In this document: piece after piece, positions 43,078-51,191 of the stretch
Numbering within the stretch: position 1 is the stretch's first letter
Layout of the letters: every line of letters starts with the position of its first letter
Assembly (NCBI GenBank): GCA_021818505.1
Contig: JAKADX010000005.1
Coordinates: 1-64,000 of the forward strand
Direction: 5' to 3'
Length of the DNA stretch: 64,000 nucleotides
DNA from: Pseudomonadota bacterium
GTDB lineage: Bacteria; Pseudomonadota; Alphaproteobacteria; Acetobacterales; Acetobacteraceae
The notes under the pieces: model-generated
Told to the model about the DNA's origin: nothing
Database searches by the model: none
The model's input: the letters and a program-made list of their open reading frames with translations, nothing else
Translations under genes and position numbers: made by a program

Positions 43078-44042
43078 CGGGCGGCGGCCTCCTCCGCCGC
43101 AGCCTCGTGCGAAGCTGCGGGCAGACGCTGCAGCGCGCGCAGGCGGGCGCTGCGGGCGCGCGGATTGGCGGCGATCTCGGCCGCACCGGGCCGCAGCGCG
43201 TGCGGCGTCAGCAGCCGCCAGGCGGCGGCAGGCCGGTCGCGCAGGCGTGCCGGATCATGGCGCGACGGCGACGGCGCACGGCCCGCCGCCGCGGCCATGA
43301 ACCGCTTGACCAGCCGGTCCTCCAGCGAATGAAACGCCACCACCACCAGCCGGCCGCCCGGCGCCAGCAGCCGCGAGGCCTGATCGAGCGCGCGCGCCAC
43401 CTCGCCAAGCTCGTCGTTCACGCGGATGCGCAGCGCCTGGAAGCTGCGTGTCGCCGGATCGATGCCGGACCGATCGGGCGGAACCACCGCGCGCACGATA
43501 CCGGCCAGCCGCGACGTCGTCGTGATCGGCGCCTCGGCACGAGCCGCGACGATCGCGCGCGCGATGGCGCGCGAGCGACGTTCCTCGCCGAGTTCGAACA
43601 GCGTGTCGGCCAGCTCGCGCTCGGACATCGTGTTCACCAGGTCGGCCGCGGTCGGGCCGCCGCGTCCCATGCGCATGTCGAGCGGTCCGTCGGCACGGAA
43701 GCTGAAGCCACGTGAAGGATCATCGAGTTGAAAGGATGACACGCCAAGATCAAGCACCACGCCGTCGAGTCGCGCGACGCCAAGTTTGCGCAGCAGATCA
43801 AGCATGTCGCCGAAGCGTCCCTCGATCAGGTGCAGCCGGCCGGGATGTCGCGCCAGCAACGCGGCACCACGCGCGATCGCCGCGGGGTCGCGGTCGATCG
43901 CCCATAGCGTGCAGTCGGCGGCTGCCAGGATTGCCTGCGCATAGCCCCCGCCGCCGAACGTGGCGTCGCAATACACGCCGCCGTCGCGCGGCGCGAGTGT
44001 CGCCAGGACTTCGGCCAGCATCACGGGCGCGTGTCCGCTCAT
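43074..44042 (-). CDS. rsmH: RsmH (MraW): 16S rRNA C1402 N4-methyltransferase
   Basis: SAM-dependent methyltransferase acting on the ribosomal P-site. The 322-aa protein has [13 protein letters not shown], the SAM loop [31 protein letters not shown] and [14 protein letters not shown], all typical of RsmH. It sits second in the dcw operon, overlapping mraZ by four bases (ATGA). Confidence 0.98.
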   Translation of the reverse strand: MSGHAPVMLAEVLATLAPRDGGVYCDATFGGGGYAQAILAAADCTLWAIDRDPAAIARGAALLARHPGRLHLIEGRFGDMLDLLRKLGVARLDGVVLDLGVSSFQLDDPSRGFSFRADGPLDMRMGRGGPTAADLVNTMSERELADTLFELGEERRSRAIARAIVAARAEAPITTTSRLAGIVRAVVPPDRSGIDPATRSFQALRIRVNDELGEVARALDQASRLLAPGGRLVVVAFHSLEDRLVKRFMAAAAGRAPSPSRHDPARLRDRPAAAWRLLTPHALRPGAAEIAANPRARSARLRALQRLPAASHEAAAEEAAAR

Positions 44043-44500
44043 CGCGCACCTGCCGGCGACGGCACCGCCTGCGCGCGCGCACGCTCCCGCGCCTCGGCGC
44101 GGCGGCGCTCGGCGGCGGCGGGTTCCCAGATCTGGAATGTCCTGCCGATACCCATGAACACAACGGAGTCGGAAAGGTTGGCGTGAGCGACAAGGGAATC
44201 GGGCAACACGATACGGCCCTCCTTGTCCGCCTCCACCGGGTAGGCGTCGGCATAGATGGCGGCAGCCATGTCGTCATAGGCCTCGCTGAACGCCTCGAGC
44301 GCCTCAAGGCGCCTGGCGGCGACCGCCTGGAACACCGCGTCCGGCCAGCCTTCCGCACAGGGATGCGTGTGCGACGGACGCAGCACCAGCGACGCGCTGC
44401 CGCCGTTCTCGGTGCGCAGCGCGGCGCGGAACGGCGCCGGGATGGATACGCGGCCCTTGGCGTCCAGCCTGTTGATATGGGTGCCCAGGAATTGGGTCAT
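44039..44500 (-). CDS. mraZ: MraZ: transcriptional regulator of the dcw operon
   Basis: A 153-aa protein with two AbrB-like SpoVT/MraZ half-domains: [19 protein letters not shown] at the start and a second copy around [21 protein letters not shown]. In other bacteria MraZ forms a ring-shaped oligomer, binds repeats ahead of its own gene and represses the dcw operon. The ATG at 44500 begins the domain exactly; a longer frame to 44623 would run through the operator array. An Arg/Ala/Glu-rich tail follows the second domain. A TGGG array lies about 110-175 bases upstream. Confidence 0.96.
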   Translation of the reverse strand: MTQFLGTHINRLDAKGRVSIPAPFRAALRTENGGSASLVLRPSHTHPCAEGWPDAVFQAVAARRLEALEAFSEAYDDMAAAIYADAYPVEADKEGRIVLPDSLVAHANLSDSVVFMGIGRTFQIWEPAAAERRRAEARERARAQAVPSPAGAR

Positions 44501-44612
44501 CCGGCCCGGCTGCGCCCCTTTCCCGCGTCTGTCCGCCTGCCTCGCGAAGCGACTGGTTCGCTCCCGGCGGGTCCGCCGCCCGCTCACACAACGCGCGTCG
44601 GCCGGCTCGCCT

Positions 44613-44676
44613 TGGGATGACATGGGATATCATGGGTAAAATTGGGCGTCAAAGGGAAACGACGGTTTTACTTGGG
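44613..44676 (+). promoter_or_regulatory. MraZ-box array: TGGG repeated in a strict 10-bp register
   Basis: TGGG occurs at 44613, 44623, 44633, 44643 and 44673. The positions in phase between them are degenerate (AGGG at 44653, CGGT at 44663). The known MraZ operator is a set of TGGGN direct repeats separated by five bases, which gives the same 10-bp period. The array overlaps the candidate promoter, which fits autorepression. TGGG reads on the strand opposite mraZ. Confidence 0.75.
44624..44652 (-). promoter_or_regulatory. Candidate sigma-70-type promoter of the dcw operon
   Basis: On the minus strand TTGACG (44652-44647) is followed after 17 bases by TATCCC (44629-44624). The -35 is good and the -10 weak. 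The hexamers are interleaved with the TGGG boxes. The predicted 5' leader to mraZ is about 115 bases. Confidence 0.45.
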
Positions 44677-44810
44677 GAAAACCTGCTCCCCACTGCAACG
44701 TCATCGAGAGAACCGGCCGGCATGGCGACCTGCGCGGTCCGCCGCGTAACGACGCAGTATTCGTGGTTTGTTCTTGAGCGCGAGCTACCCGATCGCGCGC
44801 GGCGGTGGAA

Positions 44811-45235
44811 AAGCGCCAGACGGCCTGTAAGCCGGGTTCTGTCCGCGCCGTTGCCGGCGCGGGACGGCCATTCCTCTGGGACGCGCATTGCTGCGCGCCT
44901 CGCGCGACCAACCCGGGCGGCGGGGCGGGAGTGCCCCTGCGTCGGCGTTGCGAGCGCACCCGCACCGCTCGCCGGCCGCCCCTATTCGGTCTTGCTCCCG
45001 GTGGGGTTTACCATGCCGCCCCCGTCACCGGGGGCGCGGGGCGCTCTTACCGCTCCGTTTCACCCTTGCCGGCGGGAGGGACGAGCCCTCTTGCGCCGGC
45101 GGTCTGTTCTCTGTGGCACTTTCCCTGGGGTCGCCCCCGCCGGCCGTTAGCCGGCACCGTATTCCCGTGGAGCCCGGACTTTCCTCCACCGTCGGATGCC
45201 CGGCGGCAGCGGCCGTCCGGCCGTCTGGCACGACT
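44811..45235 (-). ncRNA. rnpB: RNase P RNA (class A)
   Basis: Catalytic RNA that matures tRNA 5' ends. On the minus strand it contains the conserved 5' core GAGGAAAGTCCGGGCTCC and the GGTAAACCCCACC region. It ends with ACAGAACCCGGCTTACAGG, the universal 3' core. The ends pair in a perfect 11-bp P1 helix (45229-45219 with 44825-44815). A short TTTT follows the 3' stem. Exact ends are approximate to a few bases. It lies 48 bases after the smc stop. Confidence 0.95.
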
Positions 45236-45283
45236 CACGTGGCGGGTGCGTTGACCGCTGTCAACCGGGTGGTTCGGCCGGCG

Positions 45284-48200
45284 CTATTCCGCCGCCATGC
45301 GCGCTGGTTCGACCATGCCGCTCGCTTGTTGCAGATCGACCGAGAGCAGGCGCGACACCCCGCGCTCCTGCATGGTCACGCCGTAGAGCCGGTCCATGCG
45401 CGCCATGGTCAGGTGATGGTGCGTCACCACGATGAAGCGTGTGCCGGTCTCGCGCACCACGTCGTCGAGCAGGCCGCAGAGCCGCTCGACATTGGCGTCG
45501 TCCAGCGGCGCATCGACTTCATCCAGAACGCAGACCGGCGCCGGATTGCAGCGGAACACGGCGAAGATCAGCGACAGCGCGGTCAGCGCCTGCTCCCCGC
45601 CCGACAGCAGCGACAGGGTGGCCGCCTTCTTGCCCGGCGGCTGCGCGTAGATCTCCAGCCCCGCCTGCAACGGGTCCTCCGAGCCGACGAGGGCCAGATG
45701 CGCGCGCCCGCCGCCGAAATTGCGCGCGAACAGTGCCTGGAAGTTGCGGTCCACCTGTTCGAAGACACTGGCCAGCCGCTCGCGCCCTTCGCGGTTAAGA
45801 TGCCCGATCGAGCCACGCAACTTGGCGATCGCGGTCGTCAGGTCCTCGCGCTCGCGGGCGAGCGTGTCGATCTTCCGTGCGATCTCCTCGGCCTCGATCT
45901 CGGCGCGCAGATTGACCGGCCCCATCTCCTCGCGCTCGCGCAGCAGCCGTTCCAGCCGCTTGCGCGCCTTCTCCTCCGCCGCTTCGCCCAGGTCGGCGGG
46001 CGGATCGGGCAGCGCGGGGGTGGTGCCGAGGCGTTCGAGGATGCGCTCCGCGACCACACCCCAGGCGTGCTGCGCGGCCTCGTGCTCGGCCTCGGCGCGG
46101 ATCGACGCCTCTCGGGCGCCGGCCAGGGTTGCTTCGGCGGCGCGCGCGGCGCGGTCGGCCGTGCTCGCCTGAGCTTCCGCGCTGGTGAGCGCGTCGGCGG
46201 CGCGGCGTTGCGCGGCCTCCGCCGCCTCCATCGCCTCCATCGCCTCTATCCGGCGCGATTCGGCCTGTGTCGGCGCCTCGGCCAGCGCACCCAGCGCGGC
46301 AACGGCTTCCGCCGAGCGGGCCTTCAGATCGGTGACGCGCCCGGCGGCGTCGGCAGCGCGCTGGCGCCAGTCCTCGCGCTCCTTGGCGAGCGACCCGAGC
46401 CGCTGAGCGCGCGCAGCGGCGGCGCGGGCGAGCGTGTCGCGTTCGGCGCGAGCGGCGGCTTCGCGTGTGCGTGCCTGCGCCGCCGCCGCGCGGGCCTGTT
46501 CCATCGCGGCCCGGGCCGCCGCCGGGTCGGCAAGCGCGCGGTGCGCCTCCCGTGCCGCCGCCAGCGCCGCATCGGCCTCGTTCAGTTCCGCTGCCAGCCG
46601 CCGTTCCTGCTCGGCGACCGCGGCCAGCCGCGCCGCCGCGCCCTGCGCCTGCGCGGCGAGCGCGGACGCGGCGGCACGCGCGCGCTCCAGCCGTTGCTCG
46701 GCCTCTCGCCGCGCCGTGCGCGCGTGACCCTCCGCCTCGGTTGCAGTCTTCTCGGCGGATTCGGCCTGGGCGCGGGCGTTGCGCTCCGTCGCCTCCGCCT
46801 CGGCGCGGGCGCTTGCCTCGGCGGCCTCGGCCTCGGCGCGCGCCTGCCGGGCCGCCGCCGCCGCCGCCTCCGCTTCGGCCAGTCGGGCGCGCAGGTCGGT
46901 GAGCCGGTTGCGCTGCTGCAATCGCACCGCCGCGGCCGTGGGTGTGCCGGCCTGGATCGTATAGCCGTCCCAGCGCCACACGCCGCCGGCGCGGCTGACC
47001 AGCGCCTGACCCGGCCGCAGCGCCGCCTGCGCCGCTTCGGCCGCTGTCGCGTCCTCGGCCAATCCAATCTGCGACAGCGCGCGCGCCAGCGCCGCCGGTC
47101 CCTGCACCAGCGCGGCCATCGGCGCGAAGCCGTCCGGCAGTGCCGGCGGCGGTTCGAGTGGCGGCAGTTCGCGCCAGTGGCGCGCCGCGCCGGAATCGGC
47201 CGCCGATTCCAGTTCCTCGCCGAGCGCCGCCCCCAGCGCCGCCTCCAGCCCCGCCGGAACGGCGAGCTGATCGACCATGCGCGGCCAGGTCTCGCCGTCG
47301 CGCACCGCCAGGACCTCGGCCAGCGCCTGCGCCTCGGCCACGAGCTTCATGCGCGCGCTCTCGGCGGCGGCGGCGTGCTCGCGCGCTGCGACCAGCGCCG
47401 CGTGGGCGGAGCCGCGCAACCGTTCCGCCCGCTCGCGCGCGGCGGCGCGGTTCGCGGCGGCCTCCGCAAGCGCGGCCACGCGTGCCTGCTCCGCCGCCGC
47501 CAGCGCCACGCCGGCTGCCGCCAGTGCCTGCTCGGCCGCGGCGCGATCGGCCTCGGCCGCCTCCAGGCGCTCCGCCGCGACCGTCTGAGCCTCCGCGCGA
47601 GCGCGGTCCTCGCGCAGCCTGGCCACCTGCTCGGCCAGCCGGCGCGACCTTGTCTCGGCCGACGCCAGCGCCTCGGTCAGCGCGCGATGCCGGGCGGCGG
47701 CCTCGGCGGCGTGCTCGGTGGCGCGGTTTGCCTCCGCCTCGGCGCCGCGCAGCGTCTCCGCGGCTTCGGCCTCCGCCTGTCCGGCCGCCGCCAGCAGCGG
47801 CGGGTACGCCGCGTCCTCGGCCGCCAGCCGGCCCTGTTCGGCGGTCAGCCGCGTCTCGGCCGCCGCGGCGTCGCGCGCCATCTGTTCGGCATGGGCGAGG
47901 TCGCGCGCCACCTGATCGGCCCGCGCCCGCGCCGCGGTCAGCGCGGCCTCCGCCCGTGCCGCCGCCTCGGCGACCTGTTCGAGGCCGATGCGTTGGCGCT
48001 CCAGCGCCGTGCGCGTCTCCCCCTCGGCGGAGCGCAGCGCCGGCAGTGCCGCCGCCGCGGTGGCGGCGCGTGCGCCCGCCGCCGTCGCCGCCGCGGTCGC
48101 CTCGGTCACTGCCGCCTGGGCCGCGTGCAGCGCCGCCGCCGCCGCCGCCCGTCCGGCCTCCGCGCGGGCGCGCTGGACCGCCAGCAATTCCGCCTCGGCG

Positions 48201-48886
48201 CCGCGCACTGCGCCGGAGATGTTGCGGTAGCGCGCCGCCTGCCGCGCCTGGCGCTTCAGCGCGTCATGCTGGCTTTCGAGCTGGCCTTTCAGGTCATCGG
48301 CCCGGGCGAGATTCGCCTCCGCCGCGCGCAGCTTCAGCTCCGCCTCGCGGCGACGGACGTGAAGGCCGGTGATGCCGGCTGCTTCCTCAAGGATCGCGCG
48401 CCGTTCCTCCGGCTGCCCGGACACCAGCGCGGTGATCCGGCCCTGGCTCACCATCGCCGAGGCCCGAGAGCCGCTGGCAAGGTCGGCAAATAGAGTCTGC
48501 ACGTCGCGCGCCCGCGCTTCGCGCCCGTTGACGCGGAACAGGCTGCCGCTGCCGCGCTCGATCCGCCGCGTCACCTCCAGCTCCGCCGCCTCGTGGAACG
48601 GCGGTGGCGCCGCGCCGGCGGCGTCCTCGACCACCAGCGATACCTCGGCGATGTTGCGGCTGGGGCGGGCGGCGGTGCCGGCGAAGATCACATCGTCCAT
48701 CTCGCCGCCGCGCAGGTTGCGCGCGGAGTTCTCGCCCATCGCCCAGCGCAGCGCCTCGACGACGTTGGACTTGCCGCAACCGTTGGGGCCGACGATGCCG
48801 GTCAGTCCCGGCCGGATTTCCACCACCGCCGGCTCGGCGAAGCTCTTGAAGCCGGCGATGCGCAGGCGACTGAAGCTGACCGGCAA
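45284..48886 (-). CDS. smc: Smc: chromosome condensation/segregation ATPase
   Basis: A 1200-aa SMC protein. It has Walker A GPNGCGKSN (residues 33-41), two very long Ala/Glu/Arg-rich coiled coils, a hinge in the middle (about 500-640), signature LLSGGEQALTALSL and Walker B VCVLDEVDAPLDDANVERL. The kleisin partners ScpA and ScpB are not in the window. It starts at TTG, as shown by a perfect AAGGAGG ribosome site seven bases before it, overlapping the dsbA-like stop. Confidence 0.98.
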   Translation of the reverse strand: MPVSFSRLRIAGFKSFAEPAVVEIRPGLTGIVGPNGCGKSNVVEALRWAMGENSARNLRGGEMDDVIFAGTAARPSRNIAEVSLVVEDAAGAAPPPFHEAAELEVTRRIERGSGSLFRVNGREARARDVQTLFADLASGSRASAMVSQGRITALVSGQPEERRAILEEAAGITGLHVRRREAELKLRAAEANLARADDLKGQLESQHDALKRQARQAARYRNISGAVRGAEAELLAVQRARAEAGRAAAAAALHAAQAAVTEATAAATAAGARAATAAAALPALRSAEGETRTALERQRIGLEQVAEAAARAEAALTAARARADQVARDLAHAEQMARDAAAAETRLTAEQGRLAAEDAAYPPLLAAAGQAEAEAAETLRGAEAEANRATEHAAEAAARHRALTEALASAETRSRRLAEQVARLREDRARAEAQTVAAERLEAAEADRAAAEQALAAAGVALAAAEQARVAALAEAAANRAAARERAERLRGSAHAALVAAREHAAAAESARMKLVAEAQALAEVLAVRDGETWPRMVDQLAVPAGLEAALGAALGEELESAADSGAARHWRELPPLEPPPALPDGFAPMAALVQGPAALARALSQIGLAEDATAAEAAQAALRPGQALVSRAGGVWRWDGYTIQAGTPTAAAVRLQQRNRLTDLRARLAEAEAAAAAARQARAEAEAAEASARAEAEATERNARAQAESAEKTATEAEGHARTARREAEQRLERARAAASALAAQAQGAAARLAAVAEQERRLAAELNEADAALAAAREAHRALADPAAARAAMEQARAAAAQARTREAAARAERDTLARAAAARAQRLGSLAKEREDWRQRAADAAGRVTDLKARSAEAVAALGALAEAPTQAESRRIEAMEAMEAAEAAQRRAADALTSAEAQASTADRAARAAEATLAGAREASIRAEAEHEAAQHAWGVVAERILERLGTTPALPDPPADLGEAAEEKARKRLERLLREREEMGPVNLRAEIEAEEIARKIDTLAREREDLTTAIAKLRGSIGHLNREGRERLASVFEQVDRNFQALFARNFGGGRAHLALVGSEDPLQAGLEIYAQPPGKKAATLSLLSGGEQALTALSLIFAVFRCNPAPVCVLDEVDAPLDDANVERLCGLLDDVVRETGTRFIVVTHHHLTMARMDRLYGVTMQERGVSRLLSVDLQQASGMVEPARMAAE

Positions 48887-48891
48887 ACCCG

Positions 48892-48900
48892 CACCTCCTT
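48892..48900 (-). promoter_or_regulatory. Strong Shine-Dalgarno that fixes the TTG start of smc
   Basis: AAGGAGGTG is a full match to the 16S anti-SD. It lies seven bases before the TTG at 48886 and shares its first base with the stop of the upstream gene. No in-frame ATG or GTG lies near, so the rare start is real. Confidence 0.85.
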
Positions 48901-49529
48901 CACCCGGTGGCGCCTCCCACCTCGGCGACCACCTTTGCGAACGCGTCGTACGTCATCTCGCCCGATTCGCTGCGATCCTTCTGTGCCGGGCCGCTGAAGA
49001 TGAAGGTCGGCGTGGAGTTGACGTTGTATTTCTTCTCCGCCTGATCCTGGCCGGTCAGGATCGCGTCCCGCAGCTTGGTGTCGCTGATGGTCTTCTCGAA
49101 GGTGTCGTGCGACATGCCGGCGAGTGCCGCCATCTTGCGGATCTCCTCGGTATTGTTGACGTCGCGCGCGAACGCCCATCGGTCCTGGCTTTGCAGCAGG
49201 GCCAGCACGAACGGCTCATAGCGATCCGGCGGCAAGGCGCGGGCCACCATCGCGGCCATCAGCGCCACCTGATCGAGCGGGAAATCCTCATACACCCAGC
49301 GCAGCTTGCCGGTGTCGATCAGGTTCTTGCGGATTTCGGGCAGCGTGTCGCGAGCGAAGCGGGCACAATGCGGGCAGGTGAGCGAGAAATACTCGCGGAC
49401 CGTCACCGGCGCATTGGGCGCACCGACCGCGCGCGGCGCCATCAACGGGTCTTCGTCCGCCCGCGCCAGCGCCGGCAGCAGGGCGGCGGCCAGCGGAGCG
49501 AGCAGCAGCGAGCGGCGGGTCGGACTCAT
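48900..49529 (-). CDS. DsbA-family periplasmic thiol:disulfide oxidoreductase
   Basis: A 209-aa precursor with a Sec signal (LLLAPLAAALLPALARA) and a DsbA/thioredoxin_4 fold. The active site is CPHC at 52-55, and the cis-Pro loop is STPTF. It probably oxidises or isomerises disulfides in exported proteins. ATG at 49529 is chosen for its upstream GAGG and because it begins the signal peptide; a TTG and an ATG lie 6 and 4 codons upstream. The order dciA-dsbA-smc is common in alphaproteobacteria. Confidence 0.92.
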   Translation of the reverse strand: MSPTRRSLLLAPLAAALLPALARADEDPLMAPRAVGAPNAPVTVREYFSLTCPHCARFARDTLPEIRKNLIDTGKLRWVYEDFPLDQVALMAAMVARALPPDRYEPFVLALLQSQDRWAFARDVNNTEEIRKMAALAGMSHDTFEKTISDTKLRDAILTGQDQAEKKYNVNSTPTFIFSGPAQKDRSESGEMTYDAFAKVVAEVGGATG

Positions 49530-49562
49530 CGCGAACCTCATGTGCAACGGATCAGGCGAGCA

Positions 49563-50024
49563 TCATTCGCGCGGCGTCTGCGTCAAGACCGCCCGACCGA
49601 GCCGCTCCAACGCTTCGCGCAAGCCGCCCTCGGGCAGCCCGGCGATCGCCGGCACCGCGACCTGGGGCGCTTGCGGGCGGGTCGGCGGCGGCGGGGCCGG
49701 ACGCTCCTGCACGAAGCGCAGCCGCTGCACGGCAACGCGGCCGAGATGGGTGTTGATCCGCTCGATCAGCGCGGCGGCGAGGTGTTGCAGTTCCAGCGCC
49801 TGCGGCCCGGCACAGCCGAGCGTCAGCGTGCCACCGGCGAGCCGGCGCGGCTGCGCCGCCTGCGCCAGCGCCGGGCCGACGATCGCCGGCCAGTCCGCCA
49901 TGATCTGCGCCCCCGCCGGCGAGCGACGGCGAAATGCCGGCCGGGCGATTGCCGGCACCAGCGCGCCGAGCGGACGCGGACCATAGAGGTGGCGCCCCTT
50001 GTCGCTGTCCTGCCCGCCCGCCAT
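49563..50024 (-). CDS. dciA: DciA-like (DUF721) protein, probable DnaB helicase loader/operator
   Basis: A 153-aa protein with the DUF721 core (AQIMADWPAIVGPALA and GTLTLGCAGPQALELQH), a KH-like fold. The C-terminus is Pro-rich and then forms a helix. DciA is the ancestral bacterial protein that loads or activates the replicative helicase DnaB where DnaC is absent. It is first in the dciA-dsbA-smc unit and is divergent from mutY with only about 10 bases between starts. Gene naming relies on the domain, not a full alignment. Confidence 0.87.
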   Translation of the reverse strand: MAGGQDSDKGRHLYGPRPLGALVPAIARPAFRRRSPAGAQIMADWPAIVGPALAQAAQPRRLAGGTLTLGCAGPQALELQHLAAALIERINTHLGRVAVQRLRFVQERPAPPPPTRPQAPQVAVPAIAGLPEGGLREALERLGRAVLTQTPRE

Positions 50025-50034
50025 ACCGCGCCCC

Positions 50035-51117
50035 GTGTCTCCTGAGCCCGCGCCACCCGCCGCCGCGCTGCTCGCCTGGTACGACCGCCACCGCCGCCGT
50101 CTGCCGTGGCGTGCCGAGCCGGGCGAGGTGGCCGATCCGTACCGGGTCTGGCTCAGCGAGATTATGCTGCAGCAGACGACGGTCGCGGCGGTGATACCCT
50201 ATTACGCGCGCTTTCTCACCCGCTTTCCGACGGTCGAGGCGCTGGCCGCAGCGGATGAGGCGGCGGTGATGGCTGCCTGGGCGGGCCTCGGCTACTACGC
50301 ACGCGCCCGCAACCTGCACGCCTGTGCCCGCGCCGTCGTGGCGGCGGGCGGGTTCCCGCGCGAGATCGCGGCCCTGCGGGCGCTGCCGGGCATCGGCCCC
50401 TATACCGCCGCCGCGGTCGCGGCGATCGCGTTCGGCCTGCCGACGGTGCCGGTGGACGGCAATGTGGAGCGTGTGATCGCGCGGCTCGGCGCGATCGAAA
50501 CCCCCTTGCCGACGGCAAAGCCGCAGATCGCCGCCGAAGCGGCGCGGCTCGGCGCCGACCCGGCGGCGCGCGCGCGCGCCAGCGACTTCGCACAGGCGCT
50601 GTTCGATCTCGGCGCCACCGTCTGCACGCCCGCGGCGCCGTCCTGTGCGCTTTGTCCCTGGCAGTCCGGGTGCGTCGGGCGCCGGATGGGCATCGCCGAG
50701 AGCCTGCCCCGCAAGGCGGCGAAGTCCCCCCGACCACTGCGCCACGGCGTGCATTTCTGGCTTGCCGACCCAGCCGGCTTCGTCCTCCTGCGCCGCCGGC
50801 CGCCGCGCGGGCTGCTCGGCGGGATGACGGAGCTGCCAGGCACACCCTGGCGCGCGGCGCCCTGGGGCGCCGCCGAATGGGCCCCCCACGCGCCGATGCG
50901 GGCAGACTGGCGCCCCGCCGGGGAGGTGCGTCACGGCTTCACGCATTTCGAGCTGCACATCGCGCTGTTCGCGGCCGAGGTGCCGGCGATCGAGGCCGCC
51001 GGCTTTTTGCGCAGCGCGGCGGCGCTGGACGTTGAAGCGCTGCCATCGGTGATGCGCAAATGCGTGGCGCTGGTGCTGCCGGGGCGCCGGCCTGACGACG
51101 CATTAACGATTGTCTAA
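50035..51117 (+). CDS. mutY: MutY: A/G-specific adenine DNA glycosylase
   Basis: Removes adenine opposite 8-oxoguanine. The 360-aa enzyme has catalytic Glu42 in SEIMLQQT, a helix-hairpin-helix LPGIGPYTAAAVAA and catalytic Asp141 in VPVDGNVERV. The 4Fe-4S cluster is formed by Cys197, 204, 207 and 213 (C-x6-C-x2-C-x5-C). A C-terminal NUDIX-like 8-oxoG recognition domain includes the RHGFTHFEL-type segment. GTG at 50035 is chosen because the domain begins directly after it; TTG at 49999 would overlap dciA. Confidence 0.96.
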   Translation: MSPEPAPPAAALLAWYDRHRRRLPWRAEPGEVADPYRVWLSEIMLQQTTVAAVIPYYARFLTRFPTVEALAAADEAAVMAAWAGLGYYARARNLHACARAVVAAGGFPREIAALRALPGIGPYTAAAVAAIAFGLPTVPVDGNVERVIARLGAIETPLPTAKPQIAAEAARLGADPAARARASDFAQALFDLGATVCTPAAPSCALCPWQSGCVGRRMGIAESLPRKAAKSPRPLRHGVHFWLADPAGFVLLRRRPPRGLLGGMTELPGTPWRAAPWGAAEWAPHAPMRADWRPAGEVRHGFTHFELHIALFAAEVPAIEAAGFLRSAAALDVEALPSVMRKCVALVLPGRRPDDALTIV

Positions 51118-51191
51118 CACCTTTCGCCCCTGCACAGAAACCTCGCCCTCGGGCAAGCTTCGCCCGGATAAACCGCCAGGAGGGCGCGTGC

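Larger units (their letters stand above)
44501..44810. other. dcw operon leader / rnpB-mraZ intergenic region
   Basis: About 310 bases without a gene. The segment 44611-44680 is AT-rich and holds the candidate mraZ promoter and TGGG array. The remainder, between the array and the RNase P RNA 3' end, shows no clear coding or structural signal. Confidence 0.6.

Noticed and set aside
44888-48493. Plus-strand frame of about 1200 aa opposite rnpB and smc
   Set aside because: Antisense shadow of the Ala/Glu/Arg-rich Smc coiled coils. It also runs through the RNase P RNA.
49999-50034. TTG at 49999 as the mutY start
   Set aside because: It would overlap the dciA start region and add 12 residues before the conserved N-terminus; GTG at 50035 fits better.
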